DNA of 18,248 nt from JBLHLB01 sp047618505 (lineage in GTDB: Bacteria > Planctomycetota > UBA1135 > GCA-002686595), in contig JBLHLB010000045.1 of assembly GCA_047618505.1 (NCBI GenBank), positions 1-18,248 of the forward strand. The letters run 5' to 3'. The translations under genes were made by a program, and so were the position numbers. Positions 7,002 through 13,712 of this stretch are shown here, in pieces; the stretch's first letter is position 1, and each line of letters begins with the position of its first letter. The notes beneath the pieces are model-generated. The model saw nothing but the letters and a program-made list of their open reading frames with translations, had not been told where the DNA came from and made no database searches.

Positions 7002-9977
7002 ATGGCCAAACGCGCGCAATCCGGGTGGCAGCGACTGGCCGAGGACTTGGCTAGTCTCGGGGGGTCCGTGCTCGACGGGGACGATGAGACGTCGGTGATT
7101 GAGCGCGCCTCTCTGGGTGTGCTGCTCATTTCACTCCAGGGTGCCGTAATTGATGCCAACGCACGGGCCTGTACTGATCTGGGCTACAGCCCGGTTGAGT
7201 TGTGCTCTTTCTCCATCTGGGAACTCGATGCGCGCCAGACTTCGGCGAGCTTTCAGCGTCTGACGGAGTTACTCAAAACCCAGGGGGCTCAAACAATCTT
7301 TGGTCACCAGCGCTGCAAGGACGGCAGCAGCCTGCCCTTGGAAATGCGGTTGTGGATCGAGAAGTTAGACAATGTTGAGCTGGTGGTGGGAGTCCTGCAC
7401 GATGCGAACCGTCTCGGGAGCTTGATCGAAGAGCGCGACCAGCTCTTTGACCTCATCGAAAGCAGCTCGGATGCCGTCACAGTTACGAACACCGATGGTG
7501 TGATTCGTTTCATGAACCAAGCTGGCCTGGACATGGTCGGTGCGACGCATTTGGCGGACGTGCTGGGGAAGTCAGTCCAGGCGATGCATCCGATCGATGA
7601 GCAGGAGCGCCTGATGGATAGGATCCTGCCGGATCTCTTTCGACGTTCCTGGCAGGGTGAGCTGATTTACGGGAGTCTCGCTAGCGAATTTGACACGCCC
7701 TGTTCGGTTACTGCCTTTGCTCTGCGACACGGTAATCGCGACGAAGTGACAGGACTGGCGTTCCTGGCCCACGACATTTCGCGGCGTAAAGACGCGGAGC
7801 GTAAACGTGAGCGTGTCCGGGTCTTGAATGAGATTTCGCGCCATGTGGCTACGTCGCTTCTGAAGCATGATGACCTCAATCAGGCTATCGGTCTAATTCT
7901 CTCGGGTATCGGCGATATCCTGCAGTGTTGCCGCGCATTTCTGTGTCGCTACCGCAACGACCGCAGCTTGATTTTTCGCACCCATGAGTGGGGTGCAGAG
8001 GACCGTGAAGTTGTGCGCCCACCCCGTTCGCCGGAGGCTTCAGGGCCCTATGAGCGAGCGACTGAGGTGCTGTTGCGTGGCGACGTAATTCGTATCAGCG
8101 ACGTTTCCCGCACGAACTTGGATTTGGGTGGTGGAGCAGAACTCAAGCAGGGCGGCGCGCTCCTGCGTCCGGACGTCAAAGCGATCCTGATCATGCCCGT
8201 GATCATCCGCGGTCGACTCGAGAGTTTCTTCGGCTTCGTCGATACCCGCGCATCGCGCGAATGGGTTGAGGAGGAATTCGCGATCCTGCAGATCATTGTG
8301 GACTCTTTCGCCCGAGCAGTTGAACGGCGGATCGCCGAGCGAGAGCGCGGCCTTGTGGAACGCGAACTCGAACGCGCTGTGGAGCGCGAACGCCTCGCAA
8401 ACCGCTACAAGAGTGATTTCCTGGCGAGTATGAGCCACGAGCTGCGCACGCCAATGAACGCCATTGTTGGCTACGCAGCCCTCCTCGGCCGCCCCAACGC
8501 GGACGCGGAAAACAAGGCGACTTGGGTGAGGAATATCCAGCTCAGTACCGATCACCTCTTGAGTTTGATCAACAACGTCCTGGACCTCTCGAAGATCGAG
8601 GCGGGGCAGATGAGTTTGGAATACAGGGACTGCGACCTGATCGGGCTGGTCTCCGATGTCGTGCGTGTCCTGGAAGGCGCGGCTTCGGAGAGCCTTCTGA
8701 CCCTAGTCACGGAGGTCCTCGGTGAAGTTCCTACGCGTGTGCATATCGACCCCGTTCGCTTCAAGCAGATCCTGATAAACCTGATCGGTAACGCGATCAA
8801 GTACACCGAGAGCGGCGGCGTGAAAGTGCGGCTCTCCTCGGAGGGTGATCTGGCCGCTCCGACCCTGTGTGTAGCAGTTATTGACACGGGGGCGGGGATT
8901 GCACCGGATCAGGTGGCCGACCTCTTTCAGCCCTTCTCACGCCTAGATCGCGTCGCCGGGGAAGGACCCGCCGGTACCGGCCTTGGTCTTGATATTGCCC
9001 GCCAGCTAGCGCGCCTCTTCGGCGGCGAGATTGACGTGCAGAGTTGCGTCGGTGTTGGCAGTACTTTTTCCCTCGAGATTCCCCTACGCCCCCTGAGTGG
9101 CGAGGAAACCTCCGTCGTCGGTGCAGGTAATCTGCGTCCCAGGTCGTTCGGTTATCAGGACCAAGATCCGGGCACACGGAGAGAGCTGCGTGGCTCTCGC
9201 ATCTTGGTGGTGGACGACAGTCCCGCGAACCGCGACGTCCTACGCTTTCTTCTGGTGGAATCCGGAGCCCAGGTGGAGGAGGCGGAGAATGGCGCCCTCG
9301 GGGTCAAGGCCGCACTGGAAGCTCGCGCCCAGGAGCGCCCTTTCGATGTGGTCCTGATGGACGTCAACATGCCGGTGTTGGATGGGGTCTCGGCGACGCG
9401 CAACCTGCGACGTTCGGACTATCGGGGCACCGTGATTGCCCTGACGGCCATGGCTATGGCGGAGGATGCGCGGCGCTGCATTGAGGCGGGGGCGGACGAC
9501 TACATCGCCAAGCCGGTGGTACCCCAGGCCTTCCTGGAGACGGTTGCTCGCCATATCGCTCGCCAGGGTTCCGCTGCCGCGACCGAGGATTTCGATGGCG
9601 TAGCTGAGGGGCTTGAGGAAGTGGATGATGCTGTGACGCAGGATACGACAGATGCGCCCAAGCGGACCTCGCCGGTTGATCCCCGGGTGACGCTTTCCCT
9701 GGTCGAGAACCCGCGCTTTGCACCTTTGATTCAGCGCTATAGGGATTCCTTTCCGGAACAGATTTCCCACATGCAGTCGGAACTCAAAAGGGGCGAAATG
9801 GAGGCCCTGCGGACACGAGTCCACCGCCTGCGCGGCACGGCGACTAATTACGGCTTCCCAGAGATAACGGAGCTGGCCGGCGCCTGCGAAGACGCGATTC
9901 GAAGGGATGCGGGTGCCCCAGCAGTGGCTGCCAGGGTTGAGGCCCTTTGCCTGCGGCTTGGGGAGCATTCGGCCTGA
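7002..9977 (+). CDS. Soluble hybrid sensor histidine kinase (PAS-PAS-GAF-HisKA-HATPase-REC-HPt)
   Basis: This is a 991-residue multi-step phosphorelay kinase without a visible membrane segment, so it probably senses a cytoplasmic signal. In order: a first PAS-like domain (about 30-130, with LGVLLISLQGAVIDANARA), a second PAS (about 145-265, with SSDAVTVTNTDGVIRFMNQA), and a GAF-like domain (about 275-440). A charged coiled coil (about 440-470) leads to HisKA with phospho-acceptor H479 in SHELRTPMNAIVGYA. The ATPase domain shows NLIGNAIKYT, DTGAGI and GTGLGLDIA. The receiver has D738/D739, phospho-acceptor D787 in LMDVNMPVLDG and K837. The C-terminal HPt has H941 in HRLRGTATNYGF. All phosphotransfer residues look intact. 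No DNA-binding output domain or separate response regulator is in the window, so the final target is unknown. ATG 7002 lacks a clear Shine-Dalgarno site. Control of the adjacent polysaccharide locus is plausible but is inferred only from position. Confidence 0.92.
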   Translation: MAKRAQSGWQRLAEDLASLGGSVLDGDDETSVIERASLGVLLISLQGAVIDANARACTDLGYSPVELCSFSIWELDARQTSASFQRLTELLKTQGAQTIFGHQRCKDGSSLPLEMRLWIEKLDNVELVVGVLHDANRLGSLIEERDQLFDLIESSSDAVTVTNTDGVIRFMNQAGLDMVGATHLADVLGKSVQAMHPIDEQERLMDRILPDLFRRSWQGELIYGSLASEFDTPCSVTAFALRHGNRDEVTGLAFLAHDISRRKDAERKRERVRVLNEISRHVATSLLKHDDLNQAIGLILSGIGDILQCCRAFLCRYRNDRSLIFRTHEWGAEDREVVRPPRSPEASGPYERATEVLLRGDVIRISDVSRTNLDLGGGAELKQGGALLRPDVKAILIMPVIIRGRLESFFGFVDTRASREWVEEEFAILQIIVDSFARAVERRIAERERGLVERELERAVERERLANRYKSDFLASMSHELRTPMNAIVGYAALLGRPNADAENKATWVRNIQLSTDHLLSLINNVLDLSKIEAGQMSLEYRDCDLIGLVSDVVRVLEGAASESLLTLVTEVLGEVPTRVHIDPVRFKQILINLIGNAIKYTESGGVKVRLSSEGDLAAPTLCVAVIDTGAGIAPDQVADLFQPFSRLDRVAGEGPAGTGLGLDIARQLARLFGGEIDVQSCVGVGSTFSLEIPLRPLSGEETSVVGAGNLRPRSFGYQDQDPGTRRELRGSRILVVDDSPANRDVLRFLLVESGAQVEEAENGALGVKAALEARAQERPFDVVLMDVNMPVLDGVSATRNLRRSDYRGTVIALTAMAMAEDARRCIEAGADDYIAKPVVPQAFLETVARHIARQGSAAATEDFDGVAEGLEEVDDAVTQDTTDAPKRTSPVDPRVTLSLVENPRFAPLIQRYRDSFPEQISHMQSELKRGEMEALRTRVHRLRGTATNYGFPEITELAGACEDAIRRDAGAPAVAARVEALCLRLGEHSA

Positions 9978-10019
9978 GCAGCTTGGATGGGGCAATCTTG
10001 TGATGTGGACCCAGCCGAA

Positions 10020-10049
10020 TGGCAGGATTGCCTCGCGGGGGGGCTGCCA
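10020..10049 (+). repeat. Inverted repeat TGGCAG/CTGCCA in the kinase 3' region
   Basis: TGGCAG (10020-10025) and CTGCCA (10044-10049) are perfect 6-bp inverted copies across 18 bases. The first arm can alternatively pair locally as GGCA/TGCC (10021-10024 with 10029-10032). It lies 43 bases after the kinase stop. It resembles a sigma-54 box (TGGCAGGATTGC), but the GG-to-GC spacing is two bases too short. Significance is uncertain in GC-rich DNA. Confidence 0.25.
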
Positions 10050-10114
10050 GGAACGGATAAGCTGGGGCCACGAAGCCTCAAGCCAGGGGCGTACTCTGCC
10101 GACCTCTTACTAGG

Positions 10115-10142
10115 GGGTCTGTGGCCCGGACCCTCATTTTTA
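10115..10142 (+). terminator. Rho-independent terminator-like hairpin upstream of the export locus
   Basis: GGGTCTG (10115-10121) pairs with CGGACCC (10127-10133), 7 bp including one G-T wobble, with a 5-base loop TGGCC, followed by TCATTTTTA. The T-rich tract in otherwise GC-rich DNA supports a terminator. It is 138 bases beyond the kinase stop and 112 bases before the export gene, so it either ends the kinase transcript or acts as an attenuator for reading into the export locus. Confidence 0.55.
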
Positions 10143-10148
10143 GTGCCG

Positions 10149-10230
10149 GGTCGAATGTGCTCTCCGGGGCGTTCCGATTTCGGTCCTCTGAAGGGCCATC
10201 GGTTGTCCTTGAATCGGCCCCCGTTCGACC
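10149..10230 (+). promoter_or_regulatory. Highly foldable putative leader element upstream of the OPX gene
   Basis: Three nested helices can be drawn by hand. The outer stem GGTCGAAT (10149-10156) pairs with GTTCGACC (10223-10230), 8 bp with one wobble. The middle stem GGGGC (10166-10170) pairs with GCCCC (10217-10221). The inner hairpin pairs CCGAT (10174-10178) with ATCGG (10198-10202) and, after a 3-base bulge, GGTCCT (10182-10187) with AGGGCC (10192-10197), closing on a CTGA tetraloop. A second ATCGG at 10213-10217 could compete with the first, giving two mutually exclusive folds. The element starts 7 bases after the terminator-like tract and ends 23 bases before the OPX start, which has no Shine-Dalgarno site. 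A weak TTGAAT-N16-TACCCT promoter-like pair (10209-10236) overlaps it. The pairing is seen; function is inferred. Confidence 0.4.
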
Positions 10231-10253
10231 TACCCTACCCGTAGCAATTTCCT

Positions 10254-11324
10254 ATGTCTGCTCGACTGGATTCCATCTCGCGAAGCTCGCTCCGCGTCGG
10301 CCTCGTCCTGCTTCTGACTCCGCTGTTCCTGCCCTTGGTTGGGTGTATCGGAAGTCGCATCGTTCACCCGGTTCTGCCGACGATGGAGGAGTTGGCCGCC
10401 TTCGAGGCGGCGGGCCCGGACATCAGCGCCGCGGACCCCGACCGCTTGGCGGCGATCGGGATTGGAAAGGTCGAATACCAGGTCGTCCCCGGTGATCTCC
10501 TGGAAATCGAACTGCCGGGCGTCGTGGTCGATATCGAAAGCGAGGAGTTGACCACGAAGCTGCGGGCGCGTGTGCAGACCGGTGGTGAGTTGCGTTTGCC
10601 CGTGGCAGGTGAGGTCTCGGTGGCTGGACTTACGACGGTGGAGATCGAGGCTCGAATCATCGCCGCCATTCTCGAACGCGGCATGAGTGGCGAAGAGCTC
10701 GGAGTCGTTGTGAGCGTGGCCGCCTATCGCTCCGTCTCTGTTGCGGTCTTCGGCGCTGTTGGCAATGCAGGCATTCATGCCCTGCGCAACGATCGTCTGT
10801 CACTCCTGGGCGCCTTGATGGCCGCCGGTGGTATCCGTGACGATGGAGCGCAATCCATTCGGATCATCCGACCCGTGGAGAACGGCGTTCCCGAAATCGA
10901 AATCTTGCCCGTGCGTGGGTCCACCATTCCCCTCACGGATGTGGCCCTCGCCGGCGGTGAGACCATCGTAGTGGAGCCGCGACTTCAGGAGCTCTTCACC
11001 GTCATCGGCTTGGTTCGTAAACCAGGCAAGCAGTCCTATCCCCAGTCGGATCAATACAGCTTGATGCAGGCCTTGGCTTTGGCCGGTGGTACGGATCCGA
11101 CGGCGGCTCCGAGGTATGCGACCGTGTATCGCAAGGACGGCAGTGAGCGCATTATCACTTGCACCTTCAAGATTGACGGCACGGAGTTTATCAGCTCCGC
11201 CAACATTCTGATCAAGCCCGGCGACGTCATCTCCGTCGAGCACACCCAGGGCACCTGGTCGCGTACGTTCTTCTCGTCGATCTTCGGCTTCCGTCTGTCC
11301 GCCAACGCGTCGAGTTCCGTCTAG
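10254..11324 (+). CDS. Outer-membrane polysaccharide export (OPX, Wza-type) lipoprotein
   Basis: This 356-residue protein from ATG 10254 has a clear lipoprotein signal: basic start, hydrophobic 13-29, and lipobox LVGC with C31. It contains a polysaccharide-export domain (about 73-160, starting VEYQVVPGDLLEIELPG). Two SLBB-type beta-grasp repeats follow: SVAVFGAVGNAGIHALRNDR...LLGALMAAGGI, and LFTVIGLVRKPGKQSY...LMQALALAGGTDP. The C-terminal stretch TWSRTFFSSIFGFRL could be the amphipathic membrane-crossing segment, though I cannot prove it. Proteins of this kind form the outer-membrane exit channel for capsule or exopolysaccharide and pair with a co-polymerase/kinase, here the next gene 67 bases downstream. 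Length is typical of Wza-like proteins. There is no obvious ribosome binding site. Regulation may involve the foldable leader upstream. Confidence 0.9.
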   Translation: MSARLDSISRSSLRVGLVLLLTPLFLPLVGCIGSRIVHPVLPTMEELAAFEAAGPDISAADPDRLAAIGIGKVEYQVVPGDLLEIELPGVVVDIESEELTTKLRARVQTGGELRLPVAGEVSVAGLTTVEIEARIIAAILERGMSGEELGVVVSVAAYRSVSVAVFGAVGNAGIHALRNDRLSLLGALMAAGGIRDDGAQSIRIIRPVENGVPEIEILPVRGSTIPLTDVALAGGETIVVEPRLQELFTVIGLVRKPGKQSYPQSDQYSLMQALALAGGTDPTAAPRYATVYRKDGSERIITCTFKIDGTEFISSANILIKPGDVISVEHTQGTWSRTFFSSIFGFRLSANASSSV

Positions 11325-11327
11325 GGC

Positions 11328-11339
11328 CTCGCCGGCGAG
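11328..11339. repeat. 12-base perfect palindrome after the OPX stop
   Basis: CTCGCCGGCGAG is fully self-complementary and begins 4 bases after the OPX stop codon, in the 67-base gap before the kinase gene. The rest of the gap is pyrimidine-rich (TCAGGACCCCTTTTCTCG and TTCCCTTCCC). It could be a transcript-processing site or weak pause, but a palindrome of this size is not rare in GC-rich DNA. Confidence 0.3.
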
Positions 11340-11391
11340 TTACACGACCCCTCCTCAGGACCCCTTTTCTCGTTCCCTTCCCATCGGGATT

Positions 11392-13620
11392 ATGTCGGAC
11401 GTCGAGCGTTTACCCGGCCACCAGGATTCTGGTGGAGCCGCTGATTCAGAGCAGGCCGTGCGCGTTTTGCAGCTCCTTTGGCGCTGGAAATTGGGCATTC
11501 TCGGTGTGCCGCTGCTGTGCGCCGGCGTGACCTTTGCTTACTACAAGGACAAGATCCCGGGCTTCCACGTCGTGTCGCGCTATCGCGCCAATGCGAACGT
11601 GCTGATCGAGGTGCGGGAAAAAGATCCTGTCAGCGGGGGTGTCCTGATCTCAACGGCGCCGCGCGTGACCCTGAGTCGGATGGAGCGGTTGTTTAAATCC
11701 GGCAAGATCCTGAAGCCCCTCAGTCTGTTGCCGGAGATTCAGCAACTGCCTTCCATGCGCCAGCGGGGTCTGAGCTCCGTGCGTGAAGTCCTGTCGAAAT
11801 CTGTTGGCGCCAGGGTCGACGAGGCCCAAGAGCGTCTTTCGATTTCCTGTGAATTGCCGCGCCGGGAAGACGCGGAGGTCGTGGTGGCCGCGGCCATCAC
11901 CATCTTCAAGGAATACCACGAGATCGAGTCTGTTGCTGCTATCGAGCGCAACATGAAGATCTTCAGGTCCGTGCGGGATGAGGCGGACGAGTTGTTGGAT
12001 GAACTCGAGGCGGAGATCATCGCGAAGAGGAAGGAGCTTGGGATCACTGTGCGGGAGGCCATCAACCCCTTCGGCAGCGAGGTCGAACTGATTCAGACGA
12101 ACCTGCGGGAAGCCCATTACAAGCTCGTGGAGGCCGAGGTTCGTCTTGATGAGGCCCAGGCGAATACCGAAACGGGCGAGGTTGCGGAGGCCTTCGGTCG
12201 TCGACTTCGAATCGAGCATCCCGAGGACACGCTCGAGCAAGACATTCAAGGCTACCTGTCTGCGAAATCTAGCAAGGAGACCAAGCTGATCGATCTCACC
12301 GCGCAGCACGGTGAGGACTACCAGGGTCTGCAGGCCCTGCGAGATCAGATTCACGGCTTTGAGGAAAAGCTCAATGAAGTCTTCGCGAAGTATTCCGCCA
12401 CGGAGCTCATTGGAGCGGAGGGCGCTGTGCGTTCTGAGGGGCGCCATGTCGCTCGATTCCGAGAGGAACTCGCCAAGGCCCAGGAAGAGTTCTTTGCCAG
12501 AGAAGTTGGCCTAGGCGAATTACGCCGTTTGGAAGAACGCCGCGCCACGGCCAAGGAAGAGCGCCAGAAATTCGCCGACCTGATCGCGAGCTTGGACGTC
12601 AGCCAGCAGACTAGCGGCCTGAGCACCACAATCATTGACCCGCCGCGGGCCAAGCCGAAACCGGTCTATCCTGAGCCCGAGAAGATGGCCATGATCGGCG
12701 CCGGGGCAGGCCTCGGGCTAATGCTGCTGTTCGTTGCACTACGTGGCTTTACCGACCACCGTATCTTGACGCCTGAGGAAGTCCCGACCCTGTTGGGTGC
12801 CAGCGTCGTGGGCGTGCTGCCGAGCATGAAGAAGGGGAAAGCGGAGATCGTCGGCCGCGTCGTGCTGACGGAGCCGGGATCTCTTGCGGCCGAAGCTGTC
12901 CGTAGCGTGCGCACGGCGACCGCCTTCGCCCTCGGGGAGGACGGCAGGGGAATCGTGCTCATCACGTCTTCGATCTCCGGGGAAGGTAAGTCGATCTCCA
13001 GCAGCAACCTGGCCATCGCGTTTGCCCAGTCTGGTCGCAAGACGTTGCTCGTAGACGCGGACCTGCGGAAACCCGGGCAGAATGGGATCTTCAACTTGAT
13101 CGGCAAGCGCGGTCTGGGTGATGCCATTGCTGGCAGCGTCACCTGGGAGAGTGCAGTCGTCCAGGGCGTCGCCGGAGACCTTGATCTACTGCCAGCTGGG
13201 GGCGCCGAAATGGGCCCGGCGGAGCTGCTTGAGAGTGGCGCCTGCCGTACGCTCTTCGCGGAACTGCGCGAGGTCTACGACGTCATCATCGTGGACTCCT
13301 CGCCGGTGTTGGAGACCGCCGAAACGCGCATGTTGTCGAATCTGGCGGACGTCTGCCTCTTCGTGATACGCCTCAAGAAATCAACCGGTCCTAACGCCCG
13401 CCGTGCCGTGGGCATCCTTCAAAGTGTGGACGCGAACATTATTGGTGTCTTCCTGAACGGCGCCTCGAAGCGCCGCGGCGCGAAGGCCTACGCCGAAGGT
13501 ATCTCCTACGGTTACGGGTACGGACACGGCGGCGGCTACGGGAACGTAGAGGGCACAGGGGCCACTCCGCAAATGCAGAAGAAGCGTGCTTCCGAAAGCG
13601 CGGCGGAGGCCTGGAGCTGA
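11392..13620 (+). CDS. Wzc-type polysaccharide co-polymerase fused to a BY-tyrosine kinase
   Basis: This 742-residue inner-membrane protein joins a Wzz chain-length domain to a bacterial tyrosine kinase. The first membrane helix is at about 33-50. A long, partly coiled-coil outer region (about 150-410) follows, then a proline-rich run with PRAKPKPVYPEPEK before the second helix at about 423-445. The cytoplasmic kinase has Walker A ISGEGKS (K533), Walker A' LLVDADLRKPG (D555, D557) and Walker B VIIVDSSP (D635). The Pro usually preceding GEGK is Ser (529). The end carries a tyrosine cluster, Y700, Y706, Y708, Y710 and Y716, spaced by glycines, as expected for the autophosphorylated tail. Such proteins control chain length and cycle between phosphorylated and unphosphorylated rings together with an OPX channel, encoded just upstream. 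The fused architecture is of the proteobacterial Wzc type. No clear Shine-Dalgarno site precedes ATG 11392. Confidence 0.93.
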   Translation: MSDVERLPGHQDSGGAADSEQAVRVLQLLWRWKLGILGVPLLCAGVTFAYYKDKIPGFHVVSRYRANANVLIEVREKDPVSGGVLISTAPRVTLSRMERLFKSGKILKPLSLLPEIQQLPSMRQRGLSSVREVLSKSVGARVDEAQERLSISCELPRREDAEVVVAAAITIFKEYHEIESVAAIERNMKIFRSVRDEADELLDELEAEIIAKRKELGITVREAINPFGSEVELIQTNLREAHYKLVEAEVRLDEAQANTETGEVAEAFGRRLRIEHPEDTLEQDIQGYLSAKSSKETKLIDLTAQHGEDYQGLQALRDQIHGFEEKLNEVFAKYSATELIGAEGAVRSEGRHVARFREELAKAQEEFFAREVGLGELRRLEERRATAKEERQKFADLIASLDVSQQTSGLSTTIIDPPRAKPKPVYPEPEKMAMIGAGAGLGLMLLFVALRGFTDHRILTPEEVPTLLGASVVGVLPSMKKGKAEIVGRVVLTEPGSLAAEAVRSVRTATAFALGEDGRGIVLITSSISGEGKSISSSNLAIAFAQSGRKTLLVDADLRKPGQNGIFNLIGKRGLGDAIAGSVTWESAVVQGVAGDLDLLPAGGAEMGPAELLESGACRTLFAELREVYDVIIVDSSPVLETAETRMLSNLADVCLFVIRLKKSTGPNARRAVGILQSVDANIIGVFLNGASKRRGAKAYAEGISYGYGYGHGGGYGNVEGTGATPQMQKKRASESAAEAWS

Positions 13621-13692
13621 GTCGAATGGCCAGCGTCGCCGGACCAATTCGGCATAGATCGCCGATCTGGATCGGCGCCGGCTGGATTCGAC
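13621..13692 (+). promoter_or_regulatory. Three-way-junction-like foldable element between co-polymerase and flippase genes
   Basis: The outer stem pairs GTCGAAT (13621-13627) with ATTCGAC (13686-13692) and, after a 2-base bulge, CCAGC (13630-13634) with GCTGG (13681-13685): 12 bp, all Watson-Crick. Inside are two hairpins: GCCG/CGGC (13638-13641 with 13650-13653) and CGCCGAT/ATCGGCG (13660-13666 with 13671-13677, loop CTGG; at DNA level an 8-base inverted repeat with 2-base spacer). The fold starts directly after the preceding stop codon and ends 9 bases before the flippase GGAG ribosome site (13702-13705). It lacks a T-run, so it is not a standard terminator. An RNA element, intergenic repeat or protein-binding site are all possible. 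Confidence 0.45.
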
Positions 13693-13712
13693 GGATGCTC
13701 TGGAGTTGAGAG

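Noticed and set aside
10020..10032. Sigma-54-like promoter TGGCAGGATTGC
   Set aside because: The GG-to-GC spacing is 9 bases where 11 is required, and the sequence is better explained as a small inverted repeat.
10050..10105. Resemblance to a GEMM (cyclic-di-GMP) riboswitch: GGGGCCACGAAGCCTC near 10066-10081
   Set aside because: It partly matches the GGGACGCAAAGCC half, but the matching upstream AGGGCAAACC and GAAA tetraloop parts are missing.
10209..10236. Sigma-70-like promoter TTGAAT-N16-TACCCT before the OPX gene
   Set aside because: The -10 match is poor and it overlaps the foldable element; kept only as a remark, not as a called promoter.
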